This document shows positions 1-8,438 of a stretch of DNA of 64,000 bases, one piece after another. Position 1 is the first letter of the stretch. Each line of letters begins with the position of its first letter. The DNA is from Bugulina stolonifera (Eukaryota; Bryozoa; Gymnolaemata; Cheilostomatida; Bugulidae), in NCBI GenBank assembly GCA_935421135.1, contig OW285193.1, positions 558,001 through 622,000 of the forward strand, written 5' to 3'. Below the pieces are notes generated by a model. It made no database searches. It saw nothing but the letters and a program-made list of their open reading frames with translations, and was not told where the DNA came from. Position numbers and translations under genes: made by a program.

Positions 1-114
1 TCAAATTATGCATTCTGAACATTGCAAAAGTGACTGAAACACATTGTTACAAACAGCAATTCGGTACAAAACACACTTAAAACTTACTTTCATGCAACAT
101 TGAACATCTTTTAC

Positions 115-128
115 TAGTTTACAAACGA
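115..128. other. Monomer dyad and its CpG-bearing alternative (class A form)
   Basis: In most classes, monomer positions 115-128 read TAGTTT-AC-AAACTA, a perfect inverted repeat with six-base arms and a two-base centre. In classes A, E, G and N the right arm reads AAACGA, breaking the dyad and adding a CpG. The coordinates here show the broken form; an intact example lies at 343-356 in class B. A protein-binding or structural role is only a possibility. Confidence 0.7.
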
Positions 129-144
129 ACAATTCAAGTGATTT

Positions 145-157
145 TGCCAAAAATCAC
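145..157. other. Most conserved core of the monomer
   Basis: Monomer positions 145-157, CACAAATTTGACA, read the same in every monomer class I compared, whereas flanking blocks vary by class. It contains the palindrome AAATTT. Conservation across otherwise diverged classes suggests either shared recent ancestry of this block or selection for a bound protein; the sequence alone cannot separate these. Confidence 0.65.
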
Positions 158-228
158 AAATTTGACATTATGTTTCATGTTTACAAAGTTAAATATTGCA
201 TACAAACTCATGTTTTATTGATTTTCAT

Positions 229-456
229 TCAAATTATGCATTCTGAACATTGGAAAAGTGACTGAAACACGTTGTTACAAAGAGCAATTCAGTACAAAAC
301 ACACTTAAAACTTACTTTCATGCAATATTGAACATCTTTTACTAGTTTACAAACTAATAACTCAAGTGAATTTGTCAAAAATCACAAATTTGACATTATG
401 TTTCATGTTTGCAAAGTTAAATATTGTACGCAAAGTCATGTTTTATTGATTTTTAT
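229..456 (+). repeat. Satellite monomer class B (exemplar)
   Basis: 228 bp. Diagnostic bases: ATTGGAAAAGTGACTG, CACGTTGTTACAAAGAGC, and TTGTACGCAAAG in the 3' part. It differs from class A at about 16 positions. It carries CAATATTG at monomer positions 95-102 and the intact dyad TAGTTT-AC-AAACTA at 115-128. Two subtypes exist at the GTAC landmark: CAGTAC (as here) and TTGGTAC (copies at 1599, 10718, 19840, 29644 and others). It almost always follows A and precedes C. Confidence 0.95.
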
Positions 457-684
457 TCAAATTCTGCATTCTGAACATTGCAAAAGTGACTGAAACACAT
501 TGTTACACACAGCAATTCAGTACAAAACACACTTAAAACTTACTTTCATGCAATATTAAACGTCTTTCACTAGTTTACAAACTAATAACTCAAGTGAATT
601 TGTCAAAAATCACAAATTTGACATTATGTTTCATGTTTACAAAGTTGAATATTGCATGCAAAGGCATGTTATATTGATTTTCAT
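457..684 (+). repeat. Satellite monomer class C (exemplar)
   Basis: 228 bp. It opens TTCTGCATTCTG, so the ATGCAT landmark is lost. Other diagnostics are TTACACACAGCAATTCAG, TTAAACGTCTTTCAC and GTTATATTG near the 3' end. Before class D it usually reads AAAGGCATG; before D' it reads AAAGTCATG. One CpG (AACGTC). Three late copies (53363, 59064, 60205) have AAAACATAC in place of AAAACTTAC. Confidence 0.95.
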
Positions 685-913
685 TCAAATTATGCATTCT
701 GAACATTGCAAAAGTGACTGAAACACATTGTTACAGACAGCAATTTGGTACAAAACACACTGAAAACTTACTTTCATGCAACATTGAACATCTTTTACTA
801 GTTTACAAACTAAGAACTCAAGTGAATTTGACAAAAAATCACAAATTTGACATTATGTTCCATGTTTGCAAACTTAAATATTGTATGCAAAGTCATGTTT
901 TATTGATTTTCAG
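685..913 (+). repeat. Satellite monomer class D (exemplar)
   Basis: 229 bp; the extra base is in the A-run GACAAAAAATC. Diagnostics: TTACAGACAGCAATTTGG, CACTGAAAAC (other classes CACTTAAAAC), CTAAGAACTC, TTCCATGTTTGC, CAAACTTAAAT and a TTTTCAGTCAA end. Because CTGA replaces the stop-bearing CTTAA and AAGA replaces AATAA, this class accidentally opens a short reading frame on the plus strand (714-950 here). Copies start at 16190, 17558, 18926, 25994, 27362, 28730, 32380, 33748, 37398, 38766, 41276, 42644, 44471 and 45839 (the last with CTAATGACTC). A variant with CAAAGTTAAAT starts at 53591, 59292 and 60433. Confidence 0.95.
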
Positions 914-1141
914 TCAAATTATGCATTCTGAACACTGCAAAAGTGACTAAAACAAATTGTTACAAACAGCAATTCGGTACAAAACCCACTTAAAACTTAC
1001 TTTCATGCAATATTGAACATCGTTTACTAGTTTACAAACGAACAATTCAAGTGATTTTGTCAAAAATCACAAATTTGACATTATGTTTCATGTTTACAAA
1101 GTTGAATATTGCATGCAAAGACATGTTTTATTGATTTTCAT
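914..1141 (+). repeat. Satellite monomer class E (exemplar)
   Basis: 228 bp. Diagnostics: GAACACTGC, GTGACTAAAACAAATTG, AAAACCCAC, CATCGTTT, AACGAAC and AAAGACATG, ending TTTCATTGAA. It carries three CpGs, the most of any class. It follows D and precedes either F or L'. Copies at 16419 and 26223 have CATTATTG in place of CAATATTG, matching class L. The copy at 38995 has lost two bases (AAAGACGTTTTATT) and is 226 bp. Confidence 0.95.
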
Positions 1142-1370
1142 TGAAATTATGCATTCTGAACATTGCAAAAGTGACTGAAACACATTGTTACAAACAGCAA
1201 TTTGGTACAAAACACACTGAAAACTTACTTTCATGCAACATTGAACATCTTTTACTAGTTTACAAACTAATAACACAAGTGAATTTGACAAAAAATCACA
1301 AATTTGACATTATGTTTCATGTTTGCAAAGTTAAATATTGTATGCAAAGTCATGTTTTATTGGTTTTCAT
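1142..1370 (+). repeat. Satellite monomer class F (exemplar)
   Basis: 229 bp. Diagnostics: CACTGAAAAC, CTAATAACACAAGTG, GACAAAAAATC, and TTTGCAAAG. It resembles D and D' and is preceded by E. Other copies start at 10261, 19383, 29187, 34205, 39221, 43101, 46296, 56783 and 60890. Three of them (39221, 43101, 46296) share AAAGCACACTG and CATCTTTCAC, marking a recent common origin. The start at 19383 has a private GACCATTGC. Confidence 0.94.
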
Positions 1371-2283
1371 TCAAATTATGCATTCTGAACATTGCAAAAG
1401 TGACTGAAACACATTGTTACAAACAGCAATTCGGTACAAAACACACTTAAAACTTACTTTCATGCAACATTGAACATCTTTTACTAGTTTACAAACGAAC
1501 AATTCAAGTGATTTTGCCAAAAATCACAAATTTGACATTATGTTTCATGTTTACAAAGTTAAATATTGCATACAAACTCATGTTTTATTGATTTTCATTC
1601 AAATTATGCATTCTGAACATTGGAAAAGTGACTGAAACACGTTGTTACAAAGAGCAATTTGGTACAAAACACACTTAAAACTTACTTTCATGCAATATTG
1701 AACATCTTTTACTAGTTTACAAACTAATAACTCAAGTGAATTTGTCAAAAATCACAAATTTGACATTATGTTTCATGTTTGCAAAGTTAAATATTGTACG
1801 CAAAGTCATGTTTTATTGATTTTCATTCAAATTCTGCATTCTGAACATTGCAAAAGTGACTGAAACACATTGTTACACACAGCAATTCAGTACAAAACAC
1901 ACTTAAAACTTACTTTCATGCAATATTAAACGTCTTTCACTAGTTTACAAACTAATAACTCAAGTGAATTTGTCAAAAATCACAAATTTGACATTATGTT
2001 TCATGTTTACAAAGTTGAATATTGCATGCAAAGTCATGTTATATTGATTTTCATTCAAATTATGCATTCTGAACATTGCAAAAGTGACTGAAACACATTG
2101 TTACAGACAGCAATTTGGTACAAAACACACTGAAAACTTACTTTCATGCAACATTGAACATCTTTTACTAGTTTACAAACTAATAACACAAGTGAATTTG
2201 ACAAAAAATCACAAATTTGACATTATGTTTCATGTTTGCAAAGTTAAATATTGTATGCAAAGTCATGTTTTATTGATTTTAAG
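1371..2283. repeat. HOR segment A-B-C-D' (913 bp)
   Basis: Monomers at 1371, 1599, 1827 and 2055. B here is the TTGGTAC subtype and D is replaced by D', which hands over to G rather than E. The same A-B-C-D' series follows F at 10490, 19612, 29416, 34434, 39450 and 46525, so it is a stable module. Confidence 0.9.
2055..2283 (+). repeat. Satellite monomer class D' (exemplar)
   Basis: 229 bp. Its 5' part (TTACAGACAGC, CACTGAAAAC) matches D, but the middle reads CTAATAACACAAG and TTTCATGTTTGCAAAG as in F, and it ends TTTTAAGTCAA. It always leads into class G. Other copies start at 11174, 20296, 30100, 35118, 40134 and 47209. It looks like a D/F recombinant that became fixed as a class, which is inference. 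Confidence 0.93.
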
Positions 2284-2511
2284 TCAAATTATGCATTCTG
2301 AACACTGCAAAAGTGACTGAAACAAATTGTTACAAACAGCAATTCGGTACAAAACACACTTAAAACTTACTTTCATGCAATATTGAACATCTTTTACTAG
2401 TTTACAAACGAACAATTCAGGTGATTTTGTCAAAAATCACAAATTTGACATTATGCTTCATGTTTACAAAGTTAAATATTGCATACAAACTCATGTTTTA
2501 TTGATTTTCAT
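2284..2511 (+). repeat. Satellite monomer class G (exemplar)
   Basis: 228 bp. Diagnostics: GAACACTGC, CTGAAACAAATTG, AACGAACAATTCAGGTG, ATGCTTCATG and GCATACAAACTCATG. The last two blocks place it beside class A. It follows D' and precedes H. The copy at 54048 has lost one base (AATTGTGCAAAC); the copy at 11403 reads CAATTAAGGTG. Confidence 0.93.
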
Positions 2512-2740
2512 TCAAATTATGCATTCTGAACATTGGAAAAGTGGCTGAAACAACGTTGTTACAAAGAGCAATTTGGTACAAAACACACTTAAAACTTACT
2601 TTCATGCAATATTGAACATCTTTTACTAGTTTACAAACTAATAACTCAAGTGAATTTGTCAAAAATCACAAATTTGACATTATGTTTCATGTTTGCAAAG
2701 TTAAATATTGTATGCAAAGTCATGTTTTATTGATTTTCAT
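2512..2740 (+). repeat. Satellite monomer class H (exemplar)
   Basis: 229 bp; the extra base lies in GAAACAACGTTGTTAC. Other diagnostics are ATTGGAAAAGTGGCTG, AAAGAGCAATTTGG, CTAATAACTC and TTGTATGCAAAG. It is the counterpart of B (shared GGAAAAGT and AAGAGCAATT). AACGTT within the insertion is a palindrome. Copies also start at 3197, 7072, 11631, 20753, 30557, 35575, 47666 and 54275. Confidence 0.93.
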
Positions 2741-3425
2741 TCAAATTCTGTATTCTGAACATTGCAAAAGTGACTGAAACACATTGTTACACACAGCAAT
2801 TCGGTACAAAACACACTTAAAACTTACTTTCATGCAATATTAAACGTCTTTCACTAGTTTACAAACTAATAACTCAAGTGAATTTGTCAAAAATCACAAA
2901 TTTGACATTATGTTTCATGTATGCAAAGTTAAATATTGCATGCAAAGTCATGTTTTATTGGTTTTCATTCAACTTATGCATTCTGAACATTGGAAAAGTG
3001 ACTGAAACACATTGTTACAAACAGCAATTTGGTACAAAACACACTTAAAACTTACTTTCATGCAATATTGAACATCTTTTACTAGTTTACAAACGAACAA
3101 TTCAGGTGATTTTGTCAAAAATCACAAATTTGACATTATGCTTCATGTTTACAAAGTTAAATATTGCATACAAACTCATGTTTTATTGATTTTCATTCAA
3201 ATTATGCATTCTGAACATTGGAAAAGTGGCTGAAACAACGTTGTTACAAAGAGCAATTTGGTACAAAACACACTTAAAACTTACTTTCATGCAATATTGA
3301 ACATCTCTTACTAGTTTACAAACTAATAACTCAAGTGAATTTGTCAAAAATCACAAATTTGACATTATGTTTCATGTTTGCACAGTTAAATATTGTATGC
3401 AAAGTCATGTTTTATTGATTTTCAT

Positions 3426-3653
3426 TCAAATTCTGTATTCTGAACATTGCAAAAGTGACTGAAACACATTGTTACACACAGCAATTCGGTACAAAACACA
3501 CTTAAAACTTACTTTCATGCAATATTAAACGTCTTTCACTAGTTTACAAACTAATAACTCAAGTGAATTTGTCAAAAATCACAAATTTGACATTATGTTT
3601 CATGTTTGCAAAGTTAAATATTGTATGCAAAGTCATGTTCTATTGATTTTCAT
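3426..3653 (+). repeat. Satellite monomer class I (exemplar)
   Basis: 228 bp. It opens TTCTGTATTCTG, has CACACAGCAATTCGG and TTAAACGTCTTTCAC like class C, then TTTGCAAAG and CATGTTCTATTG at the 3' end. It precedes J. A C/I intermediate (TTCTGCATTCTG with the I-type 3' end) starts at 14366, 24627 and 50629. Full copies start at 7301, 11860, 20982, 30786, 35804, 47895 and 54504. Confidence 0.92.
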
Positions 3654-3880
3654 TCAAATCATGCATTCTGAACATTGCAAAAATGACTGAAAGACATTGT
3701 TACAAAATGCAATTTGGTACAAAACACACTGAAAACTTACTTTCATGCAATATTGAACATCTTTACTAGCTTACAAACTAATAACTTAAGTGAATTTGTC
3801 AAAAATCACAAATTTGACATTATGTTTCATGTATGCAAAGTTAAATATTGCATGCAAAGTCATGTTTTATTGGTTTTCAT
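3654..3880 (+). repeat. Satellite monomer class J (exemplar)
   Basis: 227 bp; one T is missing in CATCTTTACTAGC. Diagnostics: AAATCATGCATTC, AAAAATGACTGAAAGAC, ACAAAATGCAATTTGG, CACTGAAAAC, CTAGCTTAC (ACTAGT landmark lost), AACTTAAGTG, CATGTATGCAAAG and TTGGTTTTC. Copies start at 7529, 14594, 21210, 24855, 31014, 36032, 48123, 50857, 54732, 57925 and 62032. The copies at 14594 and 24855 share CATGTATACAAAG. ACAAAATGC supplies a chance ATG for a short open frame. Confidence 0.93.
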
Positions 3881-4108
3881 TCAACTTATGCATTCTGAAC
3901 ATTGGAAAAGTGACTGAAACACATTGTTACAAACAGCAATTTGGTACAAAACACACTTAAAACTTACTTTCATGCAATATTGAACATCTTTTACTAGTTT
4001 ACAAACTAATAACTCAAGTGAATTTGTCAAAAATCACAAATTTGACATTATGTTTCATGTTTGCAAAGTTAAATATTGTATGCAAAGTCATGTTTTATTG
4101 ATTTTCAT
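3881..4108 (+). repeat. Satellite monomer class K (exemplar)
   Basis: 228 bp. It opens TCAACTTATGC, then GGAAAAGTGACTGAAACAC, ACAAACAGCAATTTGG, CAATATTG and CTAATAACTC. A frequent subtype reads TTTGCTTAGTT in place of TTTGCAAAGTT (copies at 9576, 12999, 15278, 23260, 25539, 49262, 51996, 55871, 63171). Copies at 12999 and 23260 share a private ACAAACAACAATTTGG. Confidence 0.93.
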
Positions 4109-4335
4109 TCAAATTCTGCATTCTGAACATTGCAAAAGTGGCTGAAACACATTGTTACAAGTAGCAATTTGGTACAAAACACACTTAAAACTTACTTTCA
4201 TGCATTATTGAACATCTTTTACTAGTTTACAAACTAATAACTCAAGTGAATTTGACAAAATCACAAATTTGACATTATGTTTAATGTTAGCAAAGTTAAA
4301 TATTGTATGCAAAGTCATGTTTTATTGATTTTCAG
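4109..4335 (+). repeat. Satellite monomer class L (exemplar)
   Basis: 227 bp; one base shorter in GACAAAATC. Diagnostics: TTCTGCATTCTG, AAAAGTGGCTG, ACAAGTAGCAATTTGG, CATGCATTATTG and TTTAATGTTAGC, ending TTTTCAGTCAA. Some copies end AAAGTCCTG in place of AAAGTCATG (7984, 12315, 48578, 51312, 55187, 56099, 62487). It precedes N or O. Confidence 0.93.
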
Positions 4336-4563
4336 TCAAATTATGCACTCTGAACACTGCAAAAGTGACTGAAACAAATTGTTACAGACAGCAATTCGGT
4401 ACAAAACACACTTAAAACTTACTTTCATGCAATATTGAACATCTTTTACTAGTTTACAAACGAACAATTCAGGTGATTTTGTCAAAAATCACAAATTTGA
4501 CATTATGCTTCATGTTTACAAAGTTAAATATTGCATACAAACTCATGTTTTATTGATTTTCAT
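4336..4563 (+). repeat. Satellite monomer class N (exemplar)
   Basis: 228 bp. Diagnostics: ATGCACTCTGAACACTGC, AAACAAATTGTTACAGAC, GCAATTCGG, AACGAACAATTCAGGTG, GCTTCATG and GCATACAAACTC. From the GTAC landmark on it matches class G, so it belongs to the A/G/N group. It follows L and precedes H'. Copies start at 5248, 8211, 12542, 22803, 48805, 51539, 55414, 56326 and 62714. Confidence 0.93.
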
Positions 4564-4792
4564 TCAAATTATGCATTCTGAACATTGGAAAAGTGGCTGA
4601 AACAACGTTGTTACAAAGAGCAATTTGGTACAAAACACACTTAAAACTTACTTTCATGCAATATTGAACATCTTTTACTAGCTTACAAACTAATAACTTA
4701 AGTGAATTTGTCAAAAATCACAAATTTGACATTATGTTTCATGTATGCAAAGTTAAATATTGCATGCAAAGTCATGTTTTATTGGTTTTCAT
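4564..4792 (+). repeat. Satellite monomer class H' (H 5' part with J 3' part)
   Basis: 229 bp. The first half carries H marks (GGAAAAGTGGCTG, AACAACGTTGTT, AAAGAGC). From the ACTAG landmark onward it carries J marks (CTAGCTTAC, AACTTAAGTG, CATGTATGCAAAG, TTGGTTTTC). It is a fixed H/J recombinant, which would explain why it is always followed by K, the normal follower of J. Other copies start at 5476, 12770, 15049, 23031, 25310, 49033, 51767 and 55642. Confidence 0.9.
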
Positions 4793-6159
4793 TCAACTTA
4801 TGCATTCTGAACATTGGAAAAGTGACTGAAACACATTGTTACAAACAGCAATTTTGTACAAAACACACTTAAAACTTACTTTCATGCAATATTGAACATC
4901 TTTTACTAGTTTACAAACTAATAACTCAAGTGAATTTGTCAAAAATCACAAATTTGACATTATGTTTCATGTTTGCAAAGTTAAATATTGTATGCAAAGT
5001 CATGTTTTATTGATTTTCATTCAAATTCTGCATTCTGAACATTGCAAAAGTGGCTGAAACACATTGTTACAAGTAGCAATTTGGTACAAAACACACTTAA
5101 AACTTACTTTCATGCATTATTGAACATCTTTTACTAGTTTACAAACTAATAACTCAAGTGAATTTGACAAAATCACAAATTTGACATTATGTTTAATGTT
5201 AGCAAAGTTAAATATTGTATGCAAAGACATGTTTTATTGATTTTCAGTCAAATTATGCACTCTGAACACTGCAAAAGTGACTGAAACAAATTGTTACAGA
5301 CAGCAATTCGGTACAAAACACACTTAAAACTTACTTTCATGCAATATTGAACATCTTTTACTAGTTTCCAAACGAACAATTCAGGTGATTTTGTCAAAAA
5401 TCACAAATTTGACATTATGCTTCATGTTTACAAAGTTAAATATTGCATACAAGCTCATGTTTTATTGATTTTCATTCAAATTATGCATTCTGAACATTGG
5501 AAAAGTGGCTGAAACAACGTTGTTACAAAGAGCAATTTGGTACAAAACACACTTAAAACTTACTTTCATGCAATATTGAACATCTTTTACTAGCTTACAA
5601 ACTAATAACTTAAGTGAATTTGTCAAAAATCACAAATTTGACATTATGTTTCATGTATGCAAAGTTAAATATCGCATGCAAAGTCATGTTTTATTGGTTT
5701 TCATTCAACTTATGCATTCTGAACATTGGAAAAGTGACTGAAACACATTGTTACAAACAGCAATTTGGTACAAAACACACTTAAAACTTACTTTCATGCA
5801 ATATTGAACATCTTTTACTAGTTTACAAACTAATAACTCAAGTGAATTTGTCAAAAATCACAAATTTGACATTATGTTTCATGTTTGCAAAGTTAAATAT
5901 TGTATGCAAAGTCATGTTTTATTGATTTTCATTCAAATTCTGCATTCTGAACATTGCAAAAGTGGCTGAAACACATTGTTACAAGTAGCAATTTGGTACA
6001 AAACACACTTAAAACTTACTTTCATGCATTATTGAACATCTTTTACTAGTTTACAAACTAATAACTCAAGTGAATTTGACAAAATCACAAATTTGACATT
6101 ATGTTTAATGTTAGCAAAGTTAAATATTGTATGCAAAGTCATGTTTTATTGATTTTCAG

Positions 6160-6387
6160 TCAAATTATGCACTCTGAACACTGCAAAAGTGACTGAAACA
6201 AATTGTTACAGACAGCAATTCGGTACAAAACACACTTAAAACTTACTTTCATGCAATATTGAACATCTTTTACTAGTTTACAAACTAATAACTCAAGTGA
6301 ATTTGTCAACAGTCACAAATTTGACATTATGTTTCATGTTTGCAAAGTTAAATATTGCATGCAAAGTCATGTTTTATTGGTTTTCAT
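6160..6387 (+). repeat. Satellite monomer class O (exemplar)
   Basis: 228 bp. The 5' part matches N (ATGCACTCTGAACACTGC, TTACAGACAGCAATTCGG), but the middle reads CTAATAACTC and then a diagnostic GTCAACAGTCAC instead of GTCAAAAATCAC. It follows L. In later copies (13454, 23715, 49717, 52451) it precedes P; here it precedes K. Confidence 0.9.
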
Positions 6388-6843
6388 TCAACTTATGCAT
6401 TCTGAACATTGGAAAAGTGACTGAAACACATTGTTACAAACAGCAATTTGGTACAAAACACACTTAAAACTTACTTTCATGCAATATTGAACATCTTTTA
6501 CTAGTTTACAAACTAATAACTCAAGTGAATTTGTCAAAAATCACAAATTTGACATTATGTTTCATGTTTGCAAAGTTAAATATTGTATGCAAAGTCATGT
6601 TTTATTGATTTTCATTCAAATTCTGCATTCTGAACATTGCAAAAGTGGCTGAAACACATTGTTACAAGTAGCAATTTGGTACAAAACACACTTAAAACTT
6701 ACTTTCATGCATTATTGAACATATTTTACTAGTTTACAAACTAATAACTCAAGTGAATTAGTCAAAAATCACAAATTTGACATTATGTTTCATGTTTGCA
6801 AAGTTAAATATTGTATGCAAAGTCATGTTTAATTGATTTTAAG
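6388..6843. repeat. K then L/D' hybrid
   Basis: K at 6388. At 6616 a monomer starts with L marks (TTCTGCATTC, AAGTAGC, CATTATTG), then loses the short GACAAAATC for a private GAATTAGTCAAAAATC. It ends with the D' marks TTTCATGTTTGC and TTTTAAGTCAA. The D' end explains why G follows at 6844. A recombination or conversion junction is inferred. Confidence 0.82.
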
Positions 6844-8438
6844 TCAAATTATGCATTCTGAACACTGCAAAAGTGACTGAAACAAATTGTTACAAACAGC
6901 AATTCGGTACAAAACACACTTAAAACTTACTTTCATGCAATATTGAACATCTTTTACTAGTTTACAAACGAACAATTCAGGTGATTTTGTCAAAAATCAC
7001 AAATTTGACATTATGCTTCATGTTTACAAAGTTAAATATTGCATACAAACTCATGTTTTATTGATTTTCATTCAAATTATGCATTCTGAACATTGGAAAA
7101 GTGGCTGAAACAACGTTGTTACAAAGAGCAATTTGGTACAAAACACACTTAAAACTTACTTTCATGCAATATTGAACATCTTTTACTAGTTTACAAACTA
7201 ATAACTCAAGTGAATTTGTCAAAAATCACAAATTTGACATTATGTTTCATGTTTGCAAAGTTAAATATTGTATGCAAAGTCATGTTTTATTGATTTTCAT
7301 TCAAATTCTGTATTCTGAACATTGCAAAAGTGACTGAAACACATTGTTACACACAGCAATTCGGTACAAAACACACTTAAAACTTACTTTCATGCAATAT
7401 TAAACGTCTTTCACTAGTTTACAAACTAATAACTCAAGTGAATTTGTCAAAAATCACAAATTTGACATTATGTTTCATGTTTGCAAAGTTAAATATTGTA
7501 TGCAAAGTCATGTTCTATTGATTTTCATTCAAATCATGCATTCTGAACATTGCAAAAATGACTGAAAGACATTGTTACAAAATGCAATTTGGTACAAAAC
7601 ACACTGAAAACTTACTTTCATGCAATATTGAACATCTTTACTAGCTTACAAACTAATAACTTAAGTGAATTTGTCAAAAATCACAAATTTGACATTATGT
7701 TTCATGTATGCAAAGTTAAATATTGCATGCAAAGTCATGTTTTATTGGTTTTCATTCAACTTATGCATTCTGAACATTGGAAAAGTGACTGAAACACATT
7801 GTTACAAACAGCAATTTGGTACAAAACACACTTAAAACTTACTTTCATGCAATATTGAACATCTTTTACTAGTTTACAAACTAATAACTCAAGTGAATTT
7901 GTCAAAAATCACAAATTTGACATTATGTTTCATGTTTGCAAAGTTAAATATTGTATGCAAAGTCATGTTTTATTGATTTTCATTCAAATTCTGCATTCTG
8001 AACATTGCAAAAGTGGCTGAAACACATTGTTACAAGTAGCAATTTGGTACAAAACACACTTAAAACTTACTTTCATGCATTATTGAACATCTTTTACTAG
8101 TTTACAAACTAATAACTCAAGTGAATTTGACAAAATCACAAATTTGACATTATGTTTAATGTTAGCAAAGTTAAATATTGTATGCAAAGTCCTGTTTTAT
8201 TGATTTTCAGTCAAATTATGCACTCTGAACACTGCAAAAGTGACTGAAACAAATTGTTACAGACAGCAATTCGGTACAAAACACACTTAAAACTTACTTT
8301 CATGCAATATTGAACATCTTTTACTAGTTTACAAACGAACAATTCAGGTGATTTTGTCAAAAATCACAAATTTGACATTATGCTTCATGTTTACAAAGTT
8401 AAATATTGCATACAAACTCATGTTTTATTGATTTTCAT
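6844..8438. repeat. G-H-I-J-K-L-N series (1595 bp)
   Basis: Monomers at 6844, 7072, 7301, 7529, 7756, 7984 and 8211. J-K-L-N here lies 3875 bp after J-K-L-N at 3654, 3881, 4109 and 4336, and reads almost the same. The L copy ends AAAGTCCTG, unlike its upstream counterpart. Confidence 0.88.

Larger units (their letters stand above)
1..228 (+). repeat. Satellite monomer class A (exemplar)
   Basis: 228 bp, 64 G+C. Diagnostic bases: AAACGAACAATTCAAGTG near position 123, TTTTGCCAAAAATC near 132, and GCATACAAACTCATG near 198. It carries two CpGs (TTCGG and AACGAAC). Within the monomer, positions 8-13 are ATGCAT, 64-67 GTAC, 113-118 ACTAGT and 148-153 AAATTT; these serve as landmarks for all other classes. 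Class A usually precedes class B. Further copies start at 1371, 10490, 13910, 15506, 16874, 18242, 19612, 21665, 24171, 26678, 28046, 29416 and many later positions. Some copies (21665, 31469, 38082, 41960, 45155) have ACAACCTCATG near the 3' end. Confidence 0.95.
1..1370. repeat. HOR unit A-B-C-D-E-F (1370 bp)
   Basis: Six monomers starting at 1, 229, 457, 685, 914 and 1142. Base 1371 restarts with class A and matches base 1 onward closely, so the period here is 1370 bp. D and F each contribute one extra base to 6 x 228. The window boundary at 1 is arbitrary, so the unit may extend further upstream. Confidence 0.9.
2284..3880. repeat. G-H-I/J-K/G-H-I-J with local duplication
   Basis: Monomers at 2284 (G), 2512 (H), 2741 (I 5' part with a J-type 3' end), 2969 (K 5' part, then G), 3197 (H), 3426 (I) and 3654 (J). 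The expected module is G-H-I-J. Here it is nearly doubled through two hybrids, as expected from an unequal exchange within the array. The H copy at 3197 has private CATCTCTTAC and TTTGCACAG. Confidence 0.85.
3881..6387. repeat. 912-bp tetramer K-L-N-H' repeated
   Basis: K starts at 3881, 4793 and 5705, exactly 912 bp apart. Full order: K 3881, L 4109, N 4336, H' 4564; K 4793, L 5021, N 5248, H' 5476; K 5705, L 5933, O 6160. The two full copies differ by only scattered bases, such as GCAATTTTG at 4849 and AAAGACATG at 5225. The third copy diverts to O. Confidence 0.9.

Noticed and set aside
2596..2608. Splice, polyadenylation or promoter-like words such as TTAAAACTTAC
   Set aside because: Such words occur in every monomer of an AT-rich satellite and have no associated gene; they carry no evidence of function.
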